A stretch of 64,000 nt of DNA from Calliopum simillimum (taxonomy: Eukaryota; Arthropoda; Insecta; Diptera; Lauxaniidae), in NCBI GenBank assembly GCA_951812925.1, contig OX638372.1:7626001-7690000 (forward strand), given 5' to 3'. A program made the translations under genes and the position numbers. Under the pieces are notes generated by a model. It searched no databases, was not told where the DNA came from, and worked only from the letters and a program-made list of their open reading frames with translations. This document shows, piece after piece, positions 49,172 through 59,489 of the stretch (its first letter is position 1; every line of letters begins with the position of its first letter).

Positions 49172-50033
49172 CATATCGTTTGCAACTAAACTTTTACTAC
49201 ATAATTCAACAGCTGCCACTAACACACACCAAAAAACCGTAACGTACGAACTAAATGAAAATAAGCAACAGCGCCTTAAAGTAGACACTTGAAAGTTTAT
49301 TGGCATTAAAATCTCGCAAAGAAACAAAATACGAGAAATAATAAAGAAAAGAACGAAAAGAAAAAAGGAACGAACTTGTTGGAAAAATAAAACAATAACT
49401 CTTGACAGTAACTAGTCAACAACAATAACAGCAACAGCAACATTTTTCAAGAACAGCAACAGACGTTTTCAAATAACAACAAAACAACACTTACAACAAC
49501 TACAGCAACAGCATTTCCAAACTAGACAGCAAAAAAAGAGCACTACTCACGGTCGAATCATTCACAAGAAAAGTGTAAAACAAAAAATAAATACCTACAC
49601 ATAAAAAAGAGGAAGGAAGGAAATAAAAGAGAAGGAAAAAAAAAATAAAAAATAAATAAAAAATAAAACAGCAAAAGAGATAATTTCGACATTTCGTGAA
49701 AAACATTATCTTTTGTGAAAACAAATTCTTCAGAAAAAGTTCAGTTCAGTCAAAACAACAGTAACAGAAACAGCAAAAACAACAGCATAAACTACAACAA
49801 CAAATACAACAACTATTACTTGCACAAAAAATAAAACAAAAAAAGAAACACTTGGCCAATGACCCTTGGGAAAACTTAAAAGTTCTTTCTTTTTTGATAA
49901 ATTAAACGAATTCAACGGAAATAAAAATTAAAAAAAAAGTAAATTGCTGACATTGAGAATAAAAGCAGTTTAAAAGCAGCAAAAACTGGCAGTTGAATAT
50001 TGAAAATTAAACGTTGAAAAATTAAACATTAAT
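49172..50033 (+). other. CAA/CAG-rich leader-like sequence
   Basis: Repeated ACAACAACA, CAGCAACAGCAACA and ACAAAACAACA strings (about 49420-49510 and 49750-49815) are typical of fly 5' leaders. This could be part of a long 5' UTR exon running to the coding start at 51638, or a separate leader exon. No unambiguous donor was found. Confidence 0.35.
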
Positions 50034-51083
50034 GAGACAAAATTCCTCAAGCGGATCGCTTTTTTCCCAACATGCGAATTTTAGAGCCAAAATCGGTGGA
50101 CACGTTCTCCTAATAGATATGTAACCAGCCTTATACTTAGTTTTGAAAAAAAGCTGCTTTTGTAAAAGTTACAAGCCATTGAAGTTTGTAATAGCTCTAC
50201 ATTAAAACTTCAATATCTTTTGATTGCGTGGATGAAATTTGATTCAGAAAACGCAAAAACTTTTTGAAATGCTTGTACTTTAATATACAAAATATATTAT
50301 TGCAAAAAAGTTATGTTGTTGTTGTAAATTTGCAAGAAACTATAAATAAATGGATAATTAATGCACATCTCAATGCTCTTGATGATTTACAACTAAAATA
50401 TTTTGAGCTGCGTACTTTAGTGGTATTATTTCCGAAAAAAAAAATTTGTAGTTGCTGGTAGTTTTCAATTTATTCCAAGTTTCCTAACCACCTTTAAAAA
50501 ATTTCAATACAAATTTCACATTATTTTTCCATAAATTTTTCTTAATATCAAAGTCGAAATTTTTTTTTTCTATTTAAAAACTTGTAATAAAAATATTAGG
50601 AAATATGTATGGAAATTTTTGAAAGGTAGTAAGGAAACTTGCAATAAATTGAAAACTACCAGCAACTACAAATTTTTTTTTCCGAAAATAATACCACTAA
50701 AGTACGCAGCTCAAAATATTTTAGTTGTAAATCATCAAGAGCATTGAGATGTGCATTAATTATCCATTTATTTATAGTTTCTTGTAAATTTACAACAACA
50801 TAATAAATTTTTTGCAATAATATATTTTGTATATTAAAGTACAAGCATTTTACAAAATTTTCGCGTTTTCTGAATCAAATTTCATCTACGCAATCAAAAG
50901 ATATTGAAGTTTTAATGTAGAGCTATTACAAACTTCAATGGCTTGTAACTTTTACAAAAGCAGCTTTTTTTCAAAACTAAGTATAAGGCTGGTTACATAT
51001 CCGTTAGGAGAACGTGTCCACCGATTTTGGCTTTAAAATTCGCATGTTGGGAAAAAAGCGATCCACTTGAGGAATTTTATCTC
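50034..51083. mobile_element. Near-perfect ~1.05-kb foldback
   Basis: The outer ends are GAGACAAAATTCCTCAAG (50034) and CTTGAGGAATTTTATCTC (ending 51083). The two arms, each about 500 bp, match through nearly their whole length with only scattered differences, around a centre at about 50545-50575. The twin symmetry makes the plus frame at 50264-50461 and the minus frame at 50656-50844 almost identical peptides; these are not independent genes. AAT flanks both ends as a possible 3-bp duplication. High arm identity suggests a recent insertion or ongoing arm homogenisation. Confidence 0.9.
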
Positions 51084-51637
51084 AATACAAAAAAAATTAA
51101 AAAAGTTTTATATAAAAAAATTATTCTACAAAAATCCTCTCAAAATGTTTTTGTAGCGCTGTGTTAAGATTTTTTAATAACAAACACACACCCCCACAGA
51201 CACAGATATCCTTTACACGTACAAGGACACTTTGTACAATAACAAAGAAACAAAACTAAACAACAACAAATCAAATGTCTCAAATTTAAAAACAGAACTA
51301 TAGAAATCATTCTAAACTACTACTTCTCTTTCTGTCTCTTATTCTTTTCTTTTCATTTGTCTATCGCTGTCTCTTTTAAAGAGTTTTGCTTAAAAAAGAA
51401 AACATAAATCATAAAAATGTTAGTAAAAAAAAATTCCAACTTAAAAACGTGTTTTAAATATAAAAAATAAAAATTCATTAAAATTAACAAAATATAAAAT
51501 AAAAAAAAAAAATAATAATTTAAACTTAAATTTAAAATTAAATAAAAAACAAAAAATTTTTGATACCCCCATCCACTCTATCGAACATCAACAACAACAA
51601 CAACAACAACAAAAACAAAAAAAACAAAACAACAAAA
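51084..51637 (+). other. Leader region upstream of coding exon, with candidate acceptor
   Basis: Between about 51312 and 51378 a long pyrimidine-rich tract (CTCTTTCTGTCTCTTATTC...) ends in AG at 51380-51381. It is a good candidate acceptor, which would place the exon start at 51382 and the foldback in an intron. CAACAACAA repeats at 51586-51611 directly precede the start codon. Confidence 0.4.
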
Positions 51638-51827
51638 ATGAAATTCGTTGTGGCAATAATGAAATTCTTCTTACAAACTAAAAACGCAACAATAGTAACT
51701 AAAGCAGCAACAGCAACAACAACAACAGCAACAACGAAATCAACGACAGCAACAGCAGCTGCTGCTGCTGCTACCGCCGCCATCACATGGTTTGCACTTG
51801 GATTTGGATTATTAATTACGTTGCCAG
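51638..51827 (+). CDS. First coding exon of a secreted or membrane protein
   Basis: The start is ATG at 51638 in the context CAAAAATG, close to the insect start consensus. A frame through the CAA tract upstream has no ATG. The exon encodes 63 codons plus one base. It opens MKFVVAIMKFFLQTKNAT and continues with a Thr/Ala-rich low-complexity stretch (residues about 19-47). Then comes a hydrophobic core, ITWFALGFGLLITLPG (about 48-63), which looks like a signal peptide with an unusually long n-region, or a signal anchor. CAG|GTGAGT at 51825-51833 is a near-perfect donor, leaving a phase-1 boundary. Signal-peptide exons ending in phase 1 ahead of extracellular domains are common in fly immunoglobulin-superfamily and other secreted proteins. 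The downstream exons are outside the window or not recognised, so the family is unknown. Confidence 0.7.
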
Positions 51828-51833
51828 GTGAGT
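51828..51833 (+). promoter_or_regulatory. Splice donor GTGAGT
   Basis: CCAG|GTGAGT matches the metazoan donor consensus and is the strongest donor noticed in the window. It ends the coding exon in phase 1. Confidence 0.75.
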
Positions 51834-54468
51834 GCGTTACAATGAATAAATGAGTAAATGAATGAATGAATGAGTAAATGGGGGTGTGTCATTGTTTTCT
51901 TAAGTCATCTGTCATTACTAATACCTATGTCCTTGGCAGAATAATTCCCAAAAATGCCAACTGTAACGATTTTCGGTGCATTTGACTATGGGCAAATTGA
52001 ATCATTTTTAAGGTAAAAATTAATAACAGAAAAAACTCTTTGACGTGCATCAATAAAAATCGATATCTGAGAAGTTATTTGTGGCATCTGCCTATATTTT
52101 TGTTTTTATCTCAAAAACCTAGAACAACATAGTTGATAAAATATTTTTCACGATTCCAATATTTTAAACCTGGAATGATTTTTATTATGAAATTGAGTTG
52201 AAGGCACTACTTAAAAATTGAATAAACAGTCATACTTTGTCTTGGAATATTTAACGTTGAGGGATCTAGTGAACTACATCGCTACTAACAATCAGCAACT
52301 GATCATTGGTAGTGACGAAAATGATCACCACACCATTTCAAGCAGCAGACAAAAGCATTTAGGGTGTGTGCCTTTTACAATTTATTACAAAAAACTATTT
52401 ATTTATCATAAATAGAAGCAATAAGCTTTTATTTGCTTATAGAGTTTGGAAAAAGTGCTAGAGATAACCCTTTCTACACCTTTTATCAGAATTTTTATTA
52501 GAAATTGGAAGGTCTCCTCATAAATATTTATATCAGACCACTTACAAATTACTTTTAATATTGACCTACAAACACAGAATAAAGCTGACACACCGAGAAA
52601 AATGTCACGCCTTGGTAGAACACAGATCTGTACAAACTAAGAACCTAAACTCGGTGGCTATGTAATAGGGCTAATTTAAATGGTGATTGTGGCAAATGTA
52701 AAAAATTCATCAATGATTGCAATAAAGAAATAACAAGTGCAAAGAGAGAATCATGCAGAAACTTTTGCTCAGATCCTAGTGACCGAAGTGGAAGTGCAAA
52801 AATCCACAGAGTTCTCTCTTAAAAACACACTTACTCGGTCGGTTTTCTAAGGAAACTCTACGGTACCTACACTTTAAACTGTAAAGAGACCCTGTAAAGC
52901 TTCTTCTCAGTCACTCACTTTTCAGGTGCTTCAAGAAAAATTTTTTTTTGGAATCAGTCTTATATTTAATATTTCTTAATATTTCAACGATATTTGACTA
53001 ACTAAAGCTAATAATGATGACTCAATTTTCAGCTGGGCAGCTATGTCCACCATTCACCTATCTGACACACACTGTTACATTATTTACTTATTTATTTCCT
53101 TGTGCTAACGCCGCTACTGTTTACGATTGTCAAGTGATTTGTCATAATTGCAAGTTGACAGCATCTTCGTACTTCGTCGTGCTCGTAGTTATCCTTATTT
53201 TGATTAATTGGTCTGATTATGCGCTTATTGTAGCACAAATAGCAGTAGACGGTGTGCAACTGGGATACTATGAAGGTGATTGTATTCACTGAATGTAGTT
53301 AGGTGTCTGAAATTAAAGTAGAATTAGTCAGCAACAAAATTTTAATTATTTTTATGAAATATTGTACGCAAATTTTTGTGGGTAAGTTGAGTGAATAAAG
53401 CGCATTTTTATTATTTAAAATTAGAAAGTTTAGAAAAAGTTTGATCAAAAGTTTTTTTGACTTACTGTTGAATCACGCAGTAATAGATCGTTTTTTTTTT
53501 GGATTTTAATTAAATTTTACAGTTTTTTCGAATTAAAGTTTTTACTGAAAATCTGCATAAATTTTTAAATTATCACATCATTCAAATACTTTATGTGAAA
53601 CTAATAGAATTCAGAACTCAAATAATATTCAAAGAAAGAAATGACTCGAATTTTGCTTAACATAAAAATTTAATATTTTGTCATTTTGACAAAATGTAAT
53701 CTTTTATCGAAAAATTGTGGCCATAATAATTTCATTGTATTATGAAAAGACTTCTTGCAATTAAAGCTGAAAAAATTTTCAATAAAAGACGCCATTTAAA
53801 CAGTTGTTACTGTTTAACGGTCCGTTAAATTACCACAATAACGACAAAATATGGAACCGAAAAAAAAAAAACCCATAAACATAAAAGATTATAATACGAA
53901 ACATATTGAAAATATGGCAATGGATGACTTATTTATGCTGTTGTTGCCATCGTCGTTGTGCATATCGTTGTAAATTGTTGTTGTAAAATTATTATCATCC
54001 ATAAAAATGGTTGAATATAAAATTAATATTTAAGCCAAATGGAAGCCAAAAAGGAAGCCATTAATTGTTAACATTAATGTAAGAAGAAAGAGGGAGAACA
54101 ATTCTGAATGAGATGAAAATCATTGATTTTTTTTTTCAATGTTGATGGTGCTACAAAATGTTTGACTTAAGCTAAATAATTTAATGATATTAATTAAGAC
54201 TTTTGTATTTAATTTCTGATATTGTTTTTTGAATATCCTTTTGCTTTTTTTTTCTTGTGTTACTGCGTGAAAGAATGCTAATTTATTGGTGAGTTTTTCT
54301 TTTAAGAAAACAAAAATTATTAAAGGCATCCCTTGAAATAAATTTTTTTTTGGAAGAACTTTATTTTTTCAACAGATAGAAGATGAAATCGGAAATATTT
54401 TTAGCTCAAGCCCTAATTTTAAAAAGTTTTTTCAGTGCTCCTTTTCGTATAGCAATGGAAAATAATAG
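51834..54468. other. Presumed intron, nothing certain recognised
   Basis: If the donor is used, this is intronic DNA. It holds a frame at 53014-53292 (92 codons, ATG-led, with a hydrophobic stretch SYFVVLVVILILI). That frame has no recognisable domain or splice support and a minus-strand counterpart of similar length, so it is not called as a gene. Confidence 0.4.
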
Positions 54469-54845
54469 TAAGGGTGTTACCTTTGGCCTGACCAAACCTT
54501 AAATACCCTACACTGCAGTGTTTTGAAAATTTTGCTTATATGGGAGGTGCCACGGTCTCTTGTCCGAGCTTACCCAGCTTTTGCTCAAAGCTTGCATTTA
54601 CAATTCTTAGTGTCTGAGTGAAATTTAGTTTAATTATCTCAAATAACTCTTTCAGTACCACGCCCCCTACTCCAAATTTGCCTAGCTTTTGCTCAAAACT
54701 TAAGCTTACCGTGCCTAGTATTTATGTGTGTTTTACTTGCGTTATCGCAATTAATGCTCCTAATATTGCGATTTTAACATACTTTTTGTATGGGCGGTAG
54801 GCATGTTCGTTAGCCGATTTCGCTCATTTTCAATCCCTCGAGCAA
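54469..54845 (-). repeat. Interspersed TATACCCT-family repeat, copy 2 (partial)
   Basis: Read on the minus strand, it runs from GCCCATACAAAAAGTATGTT-type sequence through units with GTGGTAC and CATATAAGCAAAATTTTCAA to GCAGTGTAGGGTATTTAAGG. This is the same order as the right part of the copy at 5849-6780. The left, GGGTATA-containing end is missing. Confidence 0.75.
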
Positions 54846-57149
54846 ATGCCATCGAGTTTGCTAGAAGTGGTGGATGGGTAGGCTCACTATTTTCTACCTG
54901 TAAGCTAAGTATTTATAGCAAATTCTAAGAGCTAGCAAACTTTAAACGCGACTTGCAGAACTTTGCATCGGATTTTGATAAAGCTGGATTTTGAAAGGTC
55001 AAAAAGTCAATCTAACTTGAGGAAAACCTGAGATAAATAAAAGGGATGGTTGATGTCCTAACTGAAACCACTCTTTTGAGTAAGTCTGCTAGATATCTGA
55101 GTGCCTACTAATGTTGCAGTCAGGTAGAAGAAGAGAAAAGTGTGAGCCGCTGCTCTGTAATTGTCCTGATCTCTTTCAGAGCAAGTTTATATAGTTTCCA
55201 ACATTATGGATGACTTTATTAACACAAGAAATTAAAAAAACTATTTCGTAACAGAGATTTTTAGTCTAAGTGTGTTAAGTTTTTGCACATATGCTGCAAC
55301 CAGCTTAAAGAAATAGAACCAGAAAACCTCAAATCAAATTGGAACATGAAAATTTGTACGATCTCTTTCAGCTTCCAGTTAGAATCGAAGAAGAAAGTCA
55401 ATGGCATCAATGTTTTGCCGAACTGTATGTATATCTAGTAACATCGTCGTCATCGTCATTTATAGCACTTTGTTTATGTGTACTTGCAAATGTTGCCATT
55501 GCAGCTGTGCCTACACAAATGCACACATGCATGCACACACCGAGGGAGAAATAAACGAGCATATCCTGAATCACATATGCAAGGATGCACAGAGCAAAAT
55601 GACATTCAAATCAAAGTCGATTGCGGTAAATGCAGCTGAAGCAACAAAATTTTAACGACGACGACGATGACGGGGTATAAACAAACACAGATGAACCGAC
55701 AACCGCACGACGAACCTGCGAGACGTTTTTGAAATCCTTTTGCCAGAGATTTGCAAGCCGCAAAAGGATATCTGCATAAATTCGAGTTCATCACAACACC
55801 AAATGCTGCCAAATGCTTCTACTGCGACTGCCTATTGCTGTTAAGGATTTTACGCTCATTCGCATTTAGACGTATTTAGACTGTATCCCACATACATGTG
55901 GGTTTGGATTTATAACTGATAGTGCTTTCGCTAGTGTGAGTCTGCACATGTGTGGGCTTATGCTTAGAGCTATGAGTAAGTGTGGGCGTTTATTTGCAAC
56001 AGTGCGGAATTTTGTTTTTGGGTTTTTGAAAATATTTTGTATGTAGGCGTTTTATTTGCTTTCATTGTAAAATGAGTGCTAAAAATGCAGTTTTGTTACA
56101 AAAACATGTTGCTTATGTTCGACTAATACAAAATTTATTTCGAAACTGATTCGGTATGTACTTGTTTGCGCTCTCCTCCTTTAAGGATATGCCTTTACTT
56201 AAAAAAATTCAAATATGTTTTTTCAAATTGTACGCCCACCCTGTTGTGCACTTTAAAATTTAAGACACCATTTTTAAACACACCAATGGCTCTTAGGGCA
56301 CGTTTCGCATTGGCGACATCTGATGCTGACCGCTATGCTCATTTTTCACTTTAAATGCAACAACTCGTCTTGTCGTCTTCAATGGTTCACGGTTCACTTG
56401 ATGGAGCCGACTAAGTGTTTTAGTTTTTTGCTCCTCCTCCTTTGGATTTTTATTGCCATGTTGTAATTGATGTTCTGAGATCCTTTAATGTTGTACGTCA
56501 GAAGGCGAGATTCTTTGTTTTCAAGGTTTCTTTGGTTTCATTAACTTTTTTAAAGAAGAAAATTTAAGAAATTTTAAACGTAAGCGGGAAAACTTTAACA
56601 GCAAAGGTTTCACTAAAAAAAGAGATCTAATGAATTTAAATATTCAAAATAAAACTTCCTACTTTGGTTTATCTTGATAACATGACATTTTTGAACCATA
56701 TATAACCTCTTAATCCGGAATATTTCGTTTTAAAAACTCAAATGCTTGGAAAAAATTAGTTTTGAAAATTTTGCAATTCAACAATTTCTTCATCAGTTTT
56801 TTATTTCTAAGGTCAGAATCAAGTACAGGACCAAAACTATAACAAAGACCAAGATTCAATATCCAAAACCATCTTGGTTTGCTTTTCACTAATCATGCGT
56901 AACTTTACGCAATTGCGTAACTTAATGTATCGATAGCCTTCTCATTTCCAAACATTTACAAAACTGTTTTAGTTTTGGGTCCATAAAAACCGTGTCTAGC
57001 TTATTTGTGTCCCAGGCATTCAGTGGTATCAAATACTAGTTTTGGTGTATTGGTCCATGACCCCACACAAAAACTTCATTTATATTTTTTTTTTCGCAGA
57101 AGTTTGATTTTTTTCAGTTTCAGTATCTACATAATAATTAATCGATGAT
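54846..57149. other. Noncoding DNA with GA/CG-rich patches
   Basis: No gene was recognised. A less A+T-rich stretch at 55390-55830 contains ACGACGACGACGATGACG and CACACATGCATGCACACACC, and could be a regulatory block. A possible relic of the 46141 micro-element lies near 56815-56895. Confidence 0.4.
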
Positions 57150-57918
57150 TTATCCTATATATGTATATTCTTGACCAGCAACACCTCCTGAATGAATAAA
57201 GATTCTGTCTTAATAGTTATCTCGTGAGATTGAAAATTAGCGAAACCGGTCAATGGACACACCTACCGCCCATACAAAAATAAAAAAATTTAAGTCTCAA
57301 TGTCATTAGCATTATTCATTAAAACGAAATTCTAACGATAGGTGCAAGCTCTGACAAAAAACTCGATGAATTTAGACAACAGGTCGTGGTACCTCTCATA
57401 TAATCAAAAGTTTCAATATTTTTGAGATAACTCAAACAAATTGCACTCAAACACTTAAAATAGTAAGTACAAGCTCTTATTAAAAATTTGGTTGATTCAG
57501 ATATGAAGGCTTAGTACCTTCCATATAAGGAAAGGTTTCAAAATGATATATTGCAAGCGTTTTTTCGAAATTACCTAAAACTATAAATTTCACTCAAATA
57601 ATAAGAACAGTAAGTACAAGCTCTGATCGAAAACTTGGTTGACTCGGACAAAAGGGACACCTCACATATAAGCAAAAGCTTGAAAATGCTGCACAGTAAG
57701 TGCTTTTTAAGATAACCCAAATAAATTTCATTCAAGCACTGAAAATAGTAAGTTTGAACTCGAAAAGTTCGTTGATTCAAATTAGAAGGCGTGGCATCTC
57801 CCATACAAGCAAAGGTTTCAAAATGCTATACTGAAAGCGTTTTTGAAGATAACCCGAATAAATTTTGCTCAGATAATAAGAACAGTAAGTTCAAGGTCTG
57901 ATCGGAAACTTGGTTGAA
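57150..57918 (+). repeat. Interspersed TATACCCT-family repeat, copy 3, tandem-unit type
   Basis: It begins with TATATGTATATTCTTGACCA, ACACACCTACCGCCCATAC and related phrases shared with 5930-6170. Four or more tandem units of about 120-145 bp follow, each with an AAGCTCTGA...CTTGGTTGA...CATATAAGC core (near 57385, 57507, 57652, 57786). It is more diverged than copy 1. Confidence 0.75.
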
Positions 57919-58464
57919 ATCATTTTAATATTTTTTGAAAGCAAAATGATGCCACTAAAATCTTTGTATTTGAATTAGGTAAGAGCCAAGTTTTTATAAG
58001 AAATTATTAAAAATTCTTCTACAGTTTAGTAATTTCAATCTTCCTTATTCTTCAACCTTACATCACCTTAGGTTGGGTTAGGTTAGCACTTTGTATCGGG
58101 TATACAATGGGCATATTTTTGAGGCCTAAGTTAATGATGACAATATGATCATCTCCTGGATCTTACCTAACCTATGTACATCACCATAACATAAAACAAT
58201 ATTTTGTTCAAAATGTGCGGGAATAATGTTTGAAAAAAATTCAACAAAGCTTGCTGATGCCAGTCTTCTGACAAACGCTGCATAACTTTGTTTTCCAAAG
58301 GCATTGTTTCAGTTTTACATTATTTTTAAGCTAGTTAGCAATTTTAATTCAGAAACTAAAATAAATTTTGACTGGACTCCCTGTTTTTTATTTTATTTTA
58401 CAAACAATTGCTCAGAGAGTTGCTTTTAAACAGCGGAGAGCGCTGGATATTAGCAATCTTAAGC
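57919..58464. other. Noncoding DNA with interstitial TTAGG-like string
   Basis: CCTTAGGTTGGGTTAGGTTAG at about 58068-58088 resembles the 3' boundary of the retrotransposon at 47884. No adjoining reverse-transcriptase sequence was recognised. Confidence 0.45.
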
Positions 58465-59489
58465 TTATTTATTAGGGTGGGCCGATTTGAAAACTGATCT
58501 CGGCTACCCCCCTATGTAAAAGTTTATTCAATTCTATGAATATTTGCCCACAGAACTATACCTCTGCGTTCAACTTTAGTTCGGCGCATTTTTGATCGAA
58601 AATTGTACCTTTCATCAATATTTTTTTTTGTTTTCATACTAAATTTTAAAATTTTTTATAAAGACAAAAGTAATGTCATTATATGATTTGGCTGTTATTC
58701 TGTCAGTAATCAATTAAATTGCGTTCTGTTTACATAAAAAGTTTACCTGATGGTGTGAAATTGATGTTATATATTTAAAAAAGTGATATGGGTCAAATAG
58801 CTGATTATTATGACCGACTTTCAAAATAAACGATTCATATTTTTGGATGAATTTTTTCAAACAAAACACCAACCTAGGCTGATAGTTCATTCAATTCTAT
58901 GAATATTTGCCCAAGGAACCATACCTCTACGTTCAACTTTAGTTTGGCGCATTTTCAATTGAATATTAAGGTAAAATTTTCAATCGAAAATGCGCCGAAC
59001 AAAACTTGAACGTAGAGGTATGGTTCCTTGGGCAAATATTCATAGAATTGAATGAACTTTCAGCCTAGGTTGGTATTTTATTTGAAAAAATTCATCCAAA
59101 AATATGAATCGTTTATTTTGAAAGTCGGTCATAATAATCGGCTATTTGACCCATATCATTTTTTTAAATATATAGCATCAATTTCATTTTATCAAGTAAA
59201 CTTTTTATGTAAACAGGACCCAATTTAATTGATTACTGACAGAATACCAGCCAAATCATATAATGACATTACTTTTGTCTTTATAAAAATTTTTAAAATT
59301 TAGTGTGAAAACAAAAAAAAATATTCATAAAAGGTAAAATTTTCGATCAAAAATGCGCCGAACTAAAGTTGAACGCAGAGGTATAGTTCTGTGGGCAAAT
59401 ATTCATAGAATTGAATGAACTTTCACATAGGGGGGTAGCCGAGGTCGATAAAATTTCCTCCATACAATTTGGCCCACCCTATTATTTAT
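58465..59489. mobile_element. hAT-type foldback, 1009 bp, with 8-bp TSD
   Basis: The element, 58473-59481, begins TAGGGTGGGCC and ends GGCCCACCCTA. It is flanked by a perfect 8-bp duplication, TTATTTAT (58465-58472 and 59482-59489). The arms are about 490-500 bp and run nearly to the centre at about 58970. Each arm also contains two related copies of a block of about 85 bp (TCAATTCTATGAATATTTGC...GTTCAACTTTAGTT), so four copies exist in alternating orientation. There is no transposase frame. End sequence and duplication length indicate the hAT superfamily. Confidence 0.92.

Noticed and set aside
50264..50844. Two almost identical 60-65-residue peptides on opposite strands
   Set aside because: They arise from the two arms of the 50034-51083 inverted repeat and are not independent genes.
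53014..53292. 92-codon frame with a hydrophobic segment
   Set aside because: No domain, no splice signals considered strong, and an opposite-strand frame of similar length; likely chance in the intron.
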